A stretch of DNA of 64,000 bases from Eudorina sp. 2006-703-Eu-15 (GCA_003117195.1 BDSI01000033.1:682001-746000), one strand, 5' to 3'; counted from the first letter of the stretch, positions 47,729 to 60,007 are shown. Made by a program: numbers and translations. The notes: generated by a model from the sequence alone, not told the origin.

Positions 47729-48782
47729 GCTAATCACCGATTGCGTAGAAGTTGTCCCCGAGGGCCCCCCACGTTTCCGTCGCGGATTGGCTCCACTCGC
47801 GCTGTGGGGACTGCAGCCCAACCCGACGCGCACCACCGCTGCCGTCCGCAGCAGCTGACGCCGCCGCAGCATCACCCTCAAAGACGTGGAGCGTGCAGGC
47901 AGCCACACACACCTCCTGAATGGCCACACAGCACACACGCAGACATGCACCGCGGGCGACTGCACGTGTCCCCACGAGGCCGCCTCCCGCCTCCCGCCAA
48001 CTCGCGCTCAAGAGAGAACTCGCGCAGTTCACATCTCGCAGGTGCCCTGCTGCTCGATTGGGAAGGAGCGCCCCGCCTCCTCCTCCTCCGCAAGGCAGGG
48101 GAGGGGCCAGCGAGGCCCTCCTGCGGTCCCGCCCGCGGGCCTTACTACGGCCCTAGTGGTTTCGGAGCCCGGTCGAGTCAGCCGTGCTGCATCAGGAGCT
48201 CCCCCCAACCGGACTGCCGGGTGACACCCCTCAGGACCCCGGCGAGCAAACACACAAAGCAACACGTCCGGGCGGCTCGCGGCCGAATGAGGGCGTTATG
48301 CGGCAGGACCTCCACGACTGGATCGACGGGTATGTCGTACCCTGGGGGGGGGCGCCGTATAAAAGCCGCTACGGTATGTGCGTGTGTGCGACGAAGGCAC
48401 GTTCCCCCCGCGGGGCGGCCTTCCTCCCCCCCCGCCGCCGCCATCGTGCTCGCCGACACAAAACGCATTAATGAATTGCCGTGCACGACGTCATGCCGTG
48501 CGCGCTACTACCTGCCGTACGCATTAGCCATAGGGGCCGTACACTGGCACCTCAACTGCCACTACGGACAACGCGATGCAGGTCCCCGGTATACGCTGGC
48601 GTGATGTGGTTTGGGCGAGGTGATTTGAGGTGAGGTGATTTGAGGAGATTTGAGGTGATTTGAGGTTATTTGAGGTGATGTGTGATGTGCGATGTGATGT
48701 GAGGTGATGCGATGCGGGTGCCCCATCCGTCCATTCGTGTCGGCGGGCACTCCTCCGCAAACCGGGGCCCCTCTCGCTCTGA

Positions 48783-48849
48783 CCCACCACCACCACCACC
48801 ACCACCACCACCACCACCACCACTACCACCACCACCACCACCACCACCA

Positions 48850-48880
<31 letters not shown>
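48783..48880. repeat. ACC trinucleotide microsatellite
   Basis: About 32 ACC units with three TAC interruptions. Confidence 0.95.
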
Positions 48881-48881
<1 letters not shown>

Positions 48882-49823
48882 TATGAGAATGATGAAAGAA
48901 GACGGACGCGCTGTAACGACACATTGGTTGCTGGTGTATCCGCCCCGAGCAAAACACGCACACCAACACATCACCACCCAAACATACACACACTCCCGCG
49001 GGGACAGGCGCGAACGTCCCCTGCGTCATCCCGCGACCCGCACCCCCCCGCCCCCCTTGTGTGGTATGTCTGACGGGAACATGTGACCAGCCCCCAGGGG
49101 GCGGCCCTCCTCATATGCCCCACATCGGCAGCGGCCCGCGACCACCCGTCCGCTGAACCGAGTCAACTTGTCCTGCGAACAGTTTCGAGCTCAGAACCCT
49201 GCGAAAAGCTTCGAGTTCGAACTCTGCTAACATCGAAATGGTCACAGACCGAAAGGTATATACGGCGAACCGTGCATGTCCGCCGCGCCGTACATACCAA
49301 ATTACGTGCCAAAATATCAAAATACCCCGGTCAGGCTTCCCCCGGGGCTCACATCGCATGCTGAGGGCAGACGTGCAGCGGGCGCCTGTTCACATGCCCT
49401 CAGGTTGCGTGACCCGACCTGGAGCCCTCCCGTTGGAAGGGGGGGAATGTACGGATTGTACGGCACACATTCGTACCACACACGGCTTTGGATCTTAATG
49501 CAAAGCATCGACGCACGCCGACACGGCACATGCGAGCAGAGACGGGGCAAGACGACGACGCACGCACCAACACGGCAACCAAGATGCACCGCCATGTATA
49601 GTTGTACGACATTGGCAAAACAAGTACGACAAATTAACCTTCGTGGGACACCTGAGCTACATGTAAAAATGCACCGGCGTGCCCCCCGGGGGCGGCGCCC
49701 CAAGGTGCCAGGCACCGCCTCTAAACCGCTTCACCCCCCACCAGGACGACGCCTCCAATACATCGCCCACACGCCTCAGATCACAATCATATCATCAACC
49801 GACGAACAGATGAATAAATGCAG

Positions 49824-49871
49824 CCTTGAAGCAACCCAATAAAACCGCCTTGAAGCAACCCAATAAAACCG
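49824..49871. repeat. 24-bp tandem duplication containing AATAAA
   Basis: Two perfect copies of CCTTGAAGCAACCCAATAAA plus ACCG, directly adjacent. Confidence 0.9.
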
Positions 49872-50231
49872 CCCTCCGTATCCGTTTTTGCTCACCCGGG
49901 GCCACCGACAGGGGTTCGGGACACAGCCACACCGTGCCCCTCAGCCCCCGCCTCCCCTCTGATCCGGTAACGTCAGCCCAGCGTGCTCGCAACCCCACCT
50001 GCCGTACCAACATATGGTGCAGATGTACGACATCAATACAACGTGCTCCACACGCCGTACAGCACCGTACGACATGTCGTTGCCGACGACGCAGCTCGGC
50101 ACCCGCGGCCGACCCGCTCGGCGTGCGTTGCGCAGCATGTTCAGCTGCCTTCGAGTTCAAGTTGAGCAAACAAAAGGAACCTCCTTCGGGGAGCTGACCC
50201 CCCCACACACACACACACTCACACACGAACC

Positions 50232-53200
50232 TCAGTCCGAGGGCGCCCCCGGCGGCGCCCCCAACCAGTAGCAAGACATAGGGCCCTTGCCTTTCACCGA
50301 GATGATGCCCCGGCTGTACAGCAGCAGCGGCGCAGCTGCGGAGCCCCCGCCCCCGCCGCCGCCGGCGGCGGCGGCCGCCGGCGAGCCGTTGCCTTTGGCA
50401 TGACCGTTGGCGTGTTCACCGTTAGCGTGACCGTTAGCCCCTTCTGTCTCCGCCGCATTTGATTTCAGGGCCTGACAGATTACCTGCAATCGCGGCTGGT
50501 GCGGCTGCTGCTGCTGCGGCGGCGGCGGCGGCGGGGGAGGCGGCGCCGGCAGCGGCGAGTGCGCTGTGGGCAATTCAAAGACATCTATCCCGGAGGAAAC
50601 TGCCTCCCGCCCCGAGTAGCAGCTCACGATCCGCGGGACCTCCGGAGGAACCTGCGGCTGTAGCAGCGGCTGTTGCTGTTGTTGTTGGTGCGGCGGCGGC
50701 GGCGGCGGCGGCGGTCGCAGCGAGTGAGAGGAAAGCCGGACAGCCTTGACGGAGCTCAGCAGCTGCGGCGGCGGCGGCGGCGTGCCGGGGCCGACGGTGT
50801 ACGGCACCACGACGGCGCCGGCGCGCATGAGCAGCTCGGCGGTGTCGCAGCTGACGTTGATGCACATGGGGGCGCTGTTGCTCTCCATGCGGCTCGCGGT
50901 GTTCTGAAGGGGGGGAGGGGAGGGAGGGCGAGGGCGGCACGGGCGAAAGGAAACCGGGTCAGGTAAGAAGGCACCTTGGCGTTGTTGATCATGCGCGGGC
51001 TACCAATTTCCGGGGTTTGGCGTGTGATTTGACAGAGTTCGGGGGGTGAGGGCGATGTGGACGGCGGTTCAGGTGCTGGCGAGTTTGGAGCGTGCGCGGA
51101 TGGCTAATACAAGTTGTTAGTGGTTGTGGTGGTCGTAATGGTAGTGGTTGTGATGGTTGTGGTGGTTGTGGTGGTAATGGCGGCGGTGGCAGTGCACACG
51201 CGGCCGCGAACCTCTTCCTTCGGGGGGCCGACGTCGGTCAGTGAAGACCAGCAACAGTCGTACAAACATATCGAGAAATCGCGTCGTAAAGGCCGTCGTA
51301 CAGTGAAATCTCATTTCACTCACCACGGTGTCGCCTGTGGTCCGGGGCCATACATGTACCGCAGGGTGCCGTACACGTACGAAACCGGCACACAGTTGTC
51401 GTACCACGCGGTTTGCGGGCAGCAGCCGTTGACGCGTGTATGTTAAGGGACGTGGTGAGTCGGGGGAGGGCGGGGGCGGGGGGTGTCTCTTAGTGACACG
51501 GTAAAACACAGGGCCGGGCGGCCCCAAGGCGGCCCCAAGGCGGCAGCGCGCGCAAGAGAGACAAAGATTGAAAGGGGGGCCCGGGGGTTACATTGAAAAA
51601 AGGAATAAACCCGAAGAACGAACCGGGGGGGGCCGGGGGAGGAGGGTGCTTAGCGAAGCAACCCGCCCGGCCCTGGTCAGCAACGTACGGAACTCACCAA
51701 ACAGGCAGTACCGGGGCATCCGCTGCCCAATCACGCCCGCCACCACGGGCCCCGAGTGCAGCCCGATCCGGATCTTGACCTTCATCTCCTCGCCTCCCAC
51801 CCGGGCCACGAACCGGCTAACCACCTTAACCATATCCTGCGGCCGCACCGGGTGACGGGGTGTGGAGGGTTGGTACTCTTGGTCGGGTGCCTTGGGGGGA
51901 CCCAGACGGGGGGAGCTCGAGGGGAAGGCAACAAGAGGGACATGTGAAACTACGTGCTTACAGGGGTTGGTCTGACCCACGGGTCCGGACTCCCGTACCT
52001 GCGACCGAATCTACGCGGGGCGACGTCACGCCGCCAAAGGTGTAGCCACGCGGCCCCGCCTCACCGGCGCGCTCCGCGCCACGCGGTCCCCCGGCTCCCG
52101 GAGAGGAGGACAGCACCCTCCGATGTGGGGGGCACCTCAGATCGCAGCGCAGCCGTTGACCGCGTCCCGCGGCCGCGAGAACAGCGTCCCCGTTCGCATC
52201 CCTCCCTCCCACCCTCGACACACTCGACCTACCGACCCGTGGGTCTGGACGCGCGTACCTGCGCCATGCCGGCCATCCGTACGGCAGCCTGGACAGGGTC
52301 TTCCCGCCGCGGGCACCCGGACACGCACATGAACGCTGCGTGTATGTATGTACGGCGGGAGGGGTATACGGGGGTACGACATAAGGGGGTAAGGGGAGGG
52401 GGAAACGAGGGTATGACGCGGGATAGAAGACACGCGAGTACGACATGCGTGCTCTTCGATACTCCCTGCAGCGTCCCATGGGGTGAACCCGTCCACATCA
52501 CGACCCGGCTCTTGGCCGCTGGCAGCATCGCCACGGAGTGCTGCAGCAGGCAGCCACCTACCGCCCGCCCGCCCCTGCCTGGCCCCACCCCATGACCCAA
52601 CGCCCTTGCACCCCCTCGGCTTCCTCCCGCCCAGCGGTGGAGCCACAGGCGGGTTCCCGCAGCTGCTCACCGTCTCCGATGGTCTCCACTGGGGGGGCAG
52701 GGGGGGAAAGGAAATTGGGGGGCAGGGCGGAGGGCAGGCCGGGCGAATAAGATTTCGGGGGGAAGGGCGGGGGGAAGGGCGGGGGGAATAGGAAATTGGG
52801 GGGAAGGGCGGGGGGCAGGGTGGGGGGAAAGGCGGGGGGAAGGGAGGAGAGCACACAAGAGGTACACGGCAGGGCGGGCGGTGGAGGGGGGCCGGGAGGC
52901 GGAGGGTCTTGAGACGTATCGGAGGAAAGCAGCGGAGGGGGAGGTTGCAGGTTGGGGACATGGGACGGCCGCGCCGGCCACGGGGCGTAGGGTGGGGAAG
53001 TATCCGCCGCCGCCCGCCGCCGCAATGCTGCAATCGACCGACCTCTGGGGAGGAGCCAACCCACCCCAGCCCCACCTTACTCACCCACCCACCCACCCAC
53101 CCACCCACCCACTGGGGCACCGCGACCCCACCCAGTCTCCGACTTGGCTTTGACCCGTCCACGACCCCAAGAAACCGCCCACGTCCGTCCGTCCGTCCGT

Positions 53201-56200
53201 CTGTCCGACCGACCGACCGACCCGACCGACCCGCACCCCCCACCCACCCTTGTACACGCCGTGTTTATCCGTCAGGGCGTCAAACTCCGTGTAGAGGTCG
53301 TTCAGCAGCCGCACCACCTGGGGGGGGGGACGGTGGGGGGCCGGAGGGGGGCCGGAGGGGGTTGAAGTGGGTGAGGGGATGGGGCCGCGGCGGGACCGGG
53401 CGGGTGGCAGACAGAAGATAGAGCGAGCAGAACAGACAACGACAACAAAAAGACAAACAAACACCGATGTCGGCCGGCGGGCGAGGGGACACGGGGGGAC
53501 CGCATCGCGCAGAGCGGGTGTGTTTTCATCCAAGCCGTACGATGCCGTACGGTTCCGTAACAGTATACCTGCAGTGGGGTGAGTTGTGAGGCCACCTCCG
53601 TGTACGACACAATGTCGGTGAAGAGGATGGTGACGGGGTCGTGGTACTCCTCCACCACGGTTTGCTCCCCCCGTTGCAGCTGGCGGATGACCTGAACGGG
53701 TTGTACGGCATAGGACAGCATGGTACGGCAGGGGAGACGCAGATCAAGCCCGCGCCGTACGGCATCAGGCACGGGCGGGACACCAGTTCACCCTCCCTGG
53801 AGGGACCCGCTGTCCGGAGCCCGTGACCTGCCCTGCCTTGAGATGGTACGGCAAACCCTGACTGTCCCTCCGTCGGTCCGTGCCTCCCCGTCCGTCCCTC
53901 CGCCCCCGCACTCCGCCGAACGCAAACCCGCCTCTTCCCCCACGGCTCCGCTGTCAGGTCTGGACAACGGGCGGTGGGCTTGTACCGCATCTCCTTCCCA
54001 TCTAAAGCCCACCACCGGCTCACTAAATTACCCCCTTTTAGTCAATCAAGACAGCGAAACCGCAAAAGAGCAACAAACCGATAACCGCCGATGTAGCCAT
54101 TGACGAAGACGGCGAAGTGTTGACTCCGACAACACACGGTAAGTAGAAGCTGATATCCTGAGATAGTGGACGGCTGATGAGACACCGCAGTAGGGTTCTA
54201 CTAAATCCCCCCCGCCCTTCCTCCACGCCCCACCCCCCACCCCCGCTGCGCCCCAAACAGCCGCCCCCCGACGCGCGCCACCCTCCGCGCCCTGGCACGC
54301 CCACCACGACACCGTACGACACAGTACGGCAGTGCACACCTTGTGCGGTAGCATCGCCCGCAGCAGCAGCTTGTGCTTCTCCCGCGTGAAGAGCAGCCAC
54401 AGCACCAGACTCGACACGAGTACGGCACCCACCACCACGGCCGCGATGCACGGGTCCCGCCAGGCGGGCACCCACCCCGCCGCCGGCGCGATCTCAAACA
54501 CCCACTGCAGGTTGTACTTGCGAAGCGACAACGACACGGGCCGCTTCGGGGGGTTACCCCCGCCGTCGATGAGGGCCGCCTGGTTGATGTCGTCGGGCAG
54601 CTGCCAGAGGCGGTAGTGGTAGCCCTGGGTGTCGTACTGTCGGAACCCGAACCCTTCCTGGAGGAGTGGCAGGAGTGGTAGGAGGGTGCGCGAGGGACCG
54701 GGGCCGGGACCAGAGGGCGGAGTGGGGCGGTGTGTGGGATACGACATTGGCAGACTGGAGGTCGACACCGACTGCGCAGACCGCTAGAATGAATTAACGA
54801 ACTGCACTGGAAGGATCTCTCCTTATGTGAGGTGGCAAAAAAGGTAATCATGGGTTGGGGTGGGAACGTGGGAGGGGGTGCGGGGATGCGCGACGGCTGG
54901 CTGTAGGGGTTGGTGAAGGGTGGCGGCAGTGTGATGGGATAGGATAGGTTTGCTGAATGCTGGAGCGGAGGGGAGGGAGGCGTTTTGGGGGCAGGAGAGG
55001 GCGATGGTTGCGGAGGGGGCAGGGCGGGCGGGGCGGTGATTGGGGGAAAGGGGAGGGGGTTCGGTCAGCGTCTTTCCCCCCTCCCCTCCTCCCCCCGATG
55101 GGGATGCCATGTAGCGTCCCAGGTGCAATCACTGAGAGGAGGAGCGAATACCAACGGCCCGGGCATATGGGCATAGGGGCCGGCGGCTGCGCGATTTTGA
55201 GTTGGAGACGCGAGCGGGTGGCGGAGGGGAGGGACTGCGGCAAACGGTGTGGCGGGGCCAGCAGACACAACCCGATGTCCCACTTTCCGCCATCTCACCA
55301 CACCAATTAAAATTCGAGTTGAAGGCCCACGAGCGGAGCTGACGCTCTCCCTCTATTGGTATACCGAGTTCAAGAGGCAACTACGGCAATGGAAATTCCT
55401 TCCGCGGAATTTTTTTTCTGAATTTCGCTCAAGCTCTTCCGAAAGTCACTGGAAGGAGTGCCGATGTGCAATGGCTCTTAAGGGACAAGATTCTCAAACC
55501 GATAAATCGTATCACGGTTGATATCATATCCTACATGTACCGGTGCCGGTGCGTCAGGTGCGCATCATCCAACGTACTATACGTCAGAAAATCTATATTA
55601 CGTTAGTCGAGTTAGTCAGAAATAATAACGATTGTCAACACAATAAACGTCTACAAATTACATTAGTGAGATCGAACACATTCAGAATATTCATTATATG
55701 CAAGCAATCAATTACGTCCCTACGCGCCGGTCCAGGTGATGCCAACCCACATGACGAATCCGGTGCGCGCCCTTAAGCTTCCGCACTCCCTCGCTGCAAG
55801 GGCTGTCAGGGGCCCAACCCGTGCCGTACACACCGTGAGCGCGTCCAGTCGTACCAAGCTGGTCGCCATACCCCACAGCTTCACGTACTGGCCCGTATCC
55901 TTGTCGCGGACCCAGCACGTGTCGGGCGGACATTCGTGCGGCTGTACACCGCAGCCCCAGTCGTACAAAGGGTCCGGTGCGGGCAGGAAGACGGCGAACG
56001 TCACGACTGCAATGCGGAGGCGGCGGCATGGAGGGGCGGGGACGGTGGCGGTTGCGGTCATGCGGTGGCAACCGACGCAACACGGCGACTCCGCCGGGGC
56101 AGTACCGGGCGCGATATCCTGATATCCTGATATCCTCCCTCCACATCCGCGCACTTCGCTTCTCGCGGTTCACCTCTTTAATACTCACACTCAGTACCTC

Positions 56201-58931
56201 CCCCCTTCCCCCCTCCCCCCTCTCCCCCTCCCCCCTCTCCCCCTCCCCCCTCTCCCCCTCCCCCCCTCCCCCCTCCCTCCCTCCTCCCTCCCCCCTCCCT
56301 CCCCCCTCCCTCCCTCCTCCCTCCCCCCTCCCCCCCTCCCCCCTCCCCCCTCCCTCCCTCCCTCCCCCTCCATCCCCCCGGCTCACACATCGCCTTGAAG
56401 CCCTCCACCAGGTTGTACGGCCCCAGCAGCAGTCGCTCGCCCCGCGCCCGGATCTGCTGCAGCGTGTCGTTTCTGTACTGCGGCAGCTGCAGTATGTCCC
56501 GGCCGATGAGCTGCTTGGCGAGGGCCTCGTCCGGATAGGGGTGGATGTACTTTACCACGGCGGCGGGCATGGCCTGCAGCTGGTACACGGCCTGCTTGGC
56601 GTCCTGGGGGCGACACGGGCGGGGAGGGGGAGGGGCCGTGGTGGGGCCGTTTTTGCGATTTCGCTGTCTTGATTGACACGGGGGTTGAGGTGGTGGAGGC
56701 GAGGAGAGGGAGGGTTGTGTGTTTAAAAGAGATACCCGCCCGGCCGAACCCAGGTGCACACGTTCTGCATTTTGAGGTGCGAGACGAGGGCGTTGCGAAA
56801 ACGCACAATCGAGTGGGTGGGGGACGTGTGTGAGGTGACGGTGACCGACGGTGGCCGAGGCAACCCACCCATTGGAAGATGACGTCAGCAAGTTTGTTGT
56901 AATTCTCGTTGAGTTTCGTACAGCTGGGTTGCTGAGTCAGGTAGGCACTCAGCGTCATGACCGCTGCGCGGGGGAGGGGGGCAGGAGCGCGGCGGGGGGC
57001 GCACGTTGAGTGAGGGCCGGGGAGGTCACCTCCCCTCTTTGTGATCCTACCATAAAGACAGCGAAACCACAAAGGAAAGCACCAAACCGATGACTGCCCA
57101 TGTCAGGATGGACCAGACGGCGAGGTCGACCCCCTCCCCCCGTTTTGGAGGCCACCTGGGGAGAGCCTCAACAAGGGGGGTGGGCGTGGGGGTTTACAAA
57201 GAAACAGCCCGGGCACACCCAGCCCGGCGGGGGGGGGCCGTGGGGGGAGAGTCCCGCGCAGCAGAGACACGGATCGAGAGGAGGTACTGCAAACCGCACA
57301 AATACCGTGTCATTGTACGGCTGCTATCTGCTTCCCGGGAGACGTCGCCACCGCGCCCCAGAGGGATGTCGTCGTTTCAACACCCGCCACACCCGGGGCC
57401 CGCCCATCGCCCTGCCCCCCGGGTCCGTTCTCGGTCCTTTCCTTCCCTCTCTCCATTCGGCCGCCCGGGCCCCCTCACCCCACCCACCCCCTACCCCCAC
57501 ACCCGGTCCCCCTCACCGAAAGTGGCAATCTCCAGCTGTCCCGCCACCGTACTGATGGCGGTGGAGGCCAGGGCGCCCCGCACGTAGTCCCGCAGCTGGG
57601 CCTCCTGGCGGTCGGCGGCGTACACCACCCCAAACACCCCCAGCCCCACCAGCAGCAGACACAGCAGCAGCGGAACCATCACGATCCACCACTTGCGAAC
57701 CGCCAGGTGGACGTACACCTGCGGCGCCGTCAATGCCCGGCGGGGGGGGGATTGGGGAACGGGGGGCGGGCGGGCGGGCGGGGAGATTGGCACATCCCAA
57801 CCCAAACGATTGGTTTGGGGGGGGGTAGGTTCGGGGCGGCTGGGGTCGGGTCCGGCGGTTGGAGGTTGGCGGTTATGGATTGGCGCCTGTCGATCTTTAG
57901 GAACGGCGGCGGCAGGTGCGCAAGTAAGTGGGAGGGGTGGGTCAGGACCGCTCCAGGTGCGGGTTGGGATCTCCAGCGGGGGAGAAGGAGGGTTCTATCA
58001 GCGTGTGCAGCGCCAGCAGAGGCGGCAGGGACACCGCACCGCGCCCCTCCGGGCCCCGGCGGGCCACGCACCCAGTGGCCCCGCTGAGGAGCCCCAACTG
58101 GAGTCGTGGAGGGCATGGCGTGGGGTGGCCGGGCGGTGCAGTGCGTGCCACAGCAGAACCCGTTTTTTTACTTTTGGAGTGATCTTTAGGGCGTGGAAGG
58201 AGAAGGGCCGCCGTTGCGGTTGCGGAAGTTGATCTCCAGGGGAAGGAACCGGTGCCGTGCTATCGATTGACATCCGCCAGCACTGGATGTAAGGCATCCG
58301 TGGAAACGTCGAAGAGGCATACTAAAAAAATATGATCGAGAGGCTGCTATGCGCCGCCAGACATCACGCGATAAAGGTTGCGATGACTGCGATATTTCTG
58401 GGTGCGGCGAATGGCCGCGTTCCCCGTCACACTTCCTCGCCGACGCTCCGAACACACCTTCTGCTGCTGCTTTAATTGTTGCCAAAAATCCTTCCAGCAG
58501 CCCACAGCCTGCTTTTCGGTCTTCTGGCTGCCGGACGGTGCTCGGAAAGTGGTGCTGAGCGCGCGGCCGGCATACTCAACCGCAACTGCGCCGTCAGCAT
58601 TGGAGACCATGTGCGAGGCGGCCTCCTCGACTCGGTCTTCGGGCCCGTTCAAAATGGAGCGAACAATGATGCCTGAGCCCACCCAGCTGGCATTTTCAGG
58701 CATGCCTTCAATCACGACGTGGCCCAACTCGTTCTCACTGTCCTCCTGCTGATCGGTTGCGGGCCTTGCCATGATAACCTGACGCAGCGGCAGCAGTCGC
58801 GACGACCTGTCTGCGCTGGGCTGCACTGCGCTGACAATGCCTATCTGCTGCGTTTCCATGGCTGGCACATTGAATGCTAGTGGTTCAGATAACCGTGGAG
58901 GGTTGCTCGGCGTCACGACGTCATTTCCCAT
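50232..58931 (-). CDS. CHASE-domain transmembrane class III nucleotide cyclase, predicted guanylate cyclase
   Basis: It makes a cyclic nucleotide in response to an extracellular CHASE-sensed signal. Exons in coding order: 58931-58458, 57718-57517, 56963-56869, 56603-56387, 56006-55834, 54657-54340, 53691-53569, 53317-53248, 52688-52671, 52335-52259, 51836-51698, 51334-51324, 50903-50232. They total 2589 nt, or 862 residues, and every phase fits. Layout: about 165 cytoplasmic residues, TM1 ([20 protein letters not shown]), an extracellular CHASE domain (about 195-440; [33 protein letters not shown]), TM2 (about 457-478), a short linker, then the cyclase domain. Metal-binding D519 (FTDIVSY) and D563 (VETIGDAF) are present, as are transition-state N640 and R644 (NTASRMES). 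E559 and C633 (RYCLFGDTVN) are the guanine-type selectivity pair, as in animal membrane guanylate cyclases. The tail ends with [16 protein letters not shown] and an acidic-free Gly/Ala loop. No kinase-homology domain. It resembles the large cyclase families of Chlamydomonas and Volvox. Confidence 0.93.
51324..51334 (-). other. 11-nt microexon of the cyclase gene
   Basis: The minus strand reads CCACAG/GCGACACCGTG/GTGAGT. With the flanking G it encodes Gly-Asp-Thr-Val, restoring the universally conserved LFGDTVNTASR motif between the exons ending CLF and beginning NTASR. Without it the motif is lost and the frame shifts. Confidence 0.88.
52671..52688 (-). other. 18-nt microexon of the cyclase gene
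   Basis: The minus strand reads CCCCAG/TGGAGACCATCGGAGACG/GTGAGC. It supplies VETIGD between exons ending GVYK and starting AFMCVSG, rebuilding the class III motif KVETIGDAF. It carries the purine-selecting Glu and the second metal Asp. Confidence 0.88.
52691..52860. repeat. G-rich GGGGGGAAGGGCGG repeats in a cyclase intron
   Basis: Imperfect units of GGGGGGAAGGGCGG and GGAAATTGGGGGG alternate. The minus strand (sense) version is CCAATTTCC plus pyrimidine runs, reminiscent of dispersed repeat B. Confidence 0.7.
54041..54070 (+). repeat. Dispersed intronic repeat A, copy 3
   Basis: GTCAATCAAGACAGCGAAAC, then CGCAAAAGAG, in the cyclase intron 53692-54339. Confidence 0.8.
56190..56370. repeat. 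Polypyrimidine CCCCCTCTCC/CCTCCCTC array in a cyclase intron
   Basis: About 180 nt of almost pure C/T in imperfect 11-14-nt units, in the intron between CHASE exons 4 and 5. Confidence 0.9.
56650..56677 (-). repeat. Dispersed intronic repeat A, copy 4
   Basis: The plus strand reads TTTTTGCGATTTCGCTGTCT, then TGATTGAC, in the cyclase intron 56604-56868; opposite orientation to copy 3 in the same gene. Confidence 0.8.
57051..57075 (+). repeat. Dispersed intronic repeat A, copy 5
   Basis: ATAAAGACAGCGAAACCACA in the cyclase intron 56964-57516; only partly preserved at its left end. Confidence 0.7.
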
Positions 58932-59959
58932 GAACTGCTTTGTGGCGCGAGGGAAAATTCGTTAGATCACGAAACGCAGGCTAATTGCCCTACTTGTAGC
59001 ATATGTTACCTTGAATGAGGCTGTTCGTCTGCTGACGCAGCGTCCGGCTTTATGGCCTTGGGCGGTCGACATAGTCTTCAATAAAACTGCAACACGAGGT
59101 TTTTGCAATTGTAAAATAGCGTTTTAAATTTCAACATAACTTCCCTATTTGTGAATGCATTTTAAGAAGACACACGTGCTTGAATTCTTTGCCGCAGGTA
59201 AGGGATTCACGACACCGGCAAAAACTACCAGTACTGTGCCCGTGCGACTGCTTAACATATCGTGTCCATTCTTTGACAGCCTTGCAATACCAACAAGACA
59301 CTTTTCAGTTATGGAAAGTGCCAACGCTCCTGCAACGGAGCAGGTGAAAAGGCTCCTGGCACGCATGACACATCAGCAGAACTTTAGCCGTTCTGCAGCG
59401 AAAAGCTTACTTTGCATCCAAACTTAATGGTCTACCAGAATTATCATTTGAAGGAAAATTAAATGTATTACTGCTTTTCTGGTGCACGGGCGTTGCAGAA
59501 CAACCGATCGCCGACGGTGTGACCTACGACCTTCGGAGAAAACCGAAACAGTCGGGCCGTAACGGCGGCCATGATTTCGCCCGACCATAAGGCTGCCATG
59601 ACATACACGAACACTTCAAACCACTTGGGGGGGTCGTTGTGTGTGCGACGTAGTGCACCAAGTGCTGTTCATGTATTGAATTGCATAGCTAACCGCTCTG
59701 TGAGAACTTTTAAATTCCTTTGTGCATTTATTTATAAGCTTCCTTCCGTGTTATATTGTAGTTTCTTTGATTATGATCCGTTTCCCGTAGATTGCGTGGC
59801 AGCTGCAGATTTTCCAAACATTTTGTCCCCGGCGATCTGATAGTCATGCTAATGAGGCAGTTTCGCATTATATTACCGTACATCTCCGATGTTAAGCATT
59901 AGTTCTTGGAGAACCTTCGCGATTCATGCGTGATACGATTTTATCAATCTCTTGGACGC
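58932..59959. promoter_or_regulatory. AT-richer intergenic region upstream of the cyclase gene
   Basis: About 1 kb between the likely SEC10 3' end and the cyclase start, noticeably lower in GC than the genes. It should hold the cyclase promoter. A small plus-strand frame at 59155-59427 has no recognisable motif. Confidence 0.5.
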
Positions 59960-60007
59960 TTGCAACCTTCTTCATGTTTACAGTTTGCAACCTTCTTCAT
60001 GTTTACA
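59960..60007 (-). terminator. Tandemly duplicated TGTAA-bearing unit, candidate SEC10 3'-end signal
   Basis: A 23-bp unit (plus strand TTGCAACCTTCTTCATGTTT then ACA) occurs at 59960-59982 and again at 59985-60007. Each carries TGTAA on the minus strand. They are the first minus-strand TGTAA sites downstream of the SEC10 stop, giving a 3' UTR of about 1.2 kb. Confidence 0.5.

Larger units (their letters stand above)
45239..50231. other. Intergenic DNA with simple repeats
   Basis: Includes the unresolved 5' end of the beta-helix gene (about 45239-45700) and the 3' flank of the cyclase gene. Long open frames here follow CAG, ACC and GC-rich repeats and show no conserved motif. No minus-strand TGTAA is seen within about 3.8 kb of the cyclase stop. 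Confidence 0.55.

Noticed and set aside
47312..48604. Plus-strand Ser-rich open frame through the CAG array
   Set aside because: The frame is produced by AGC repeats and continues as chance GC-rich sequence with no conserved feature.
49824..49871. Repeated AATAAA as an animal-type poly(A) signal
   Set aside because: It is on the plus strand with no plus-strand gene ending nearby, and volvocine genes normally use TGTAA.
50484..50486. Donor-like CAG/GTAATC inside the last cyclase exon
   Set aside because: The frame reads straight through to the conserved [14 protein letters not shown], so no intron is needed.
52440..52580. Possible cyclase exon after the VETIGD microexon (reading [17 protein letters not shown])
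   Set aside because: The downstream acceptor at 52336-52338 gives [20 protein letters not shown], which restores the family motif exactly. The other reading does not.
59155..59427. Small plus-strand open frame in the AT-richer intergenic region
   Set aside because: No recognisable motif or homologue, no supporting splice or 3'-end pattern. Recorded only as a possibility.
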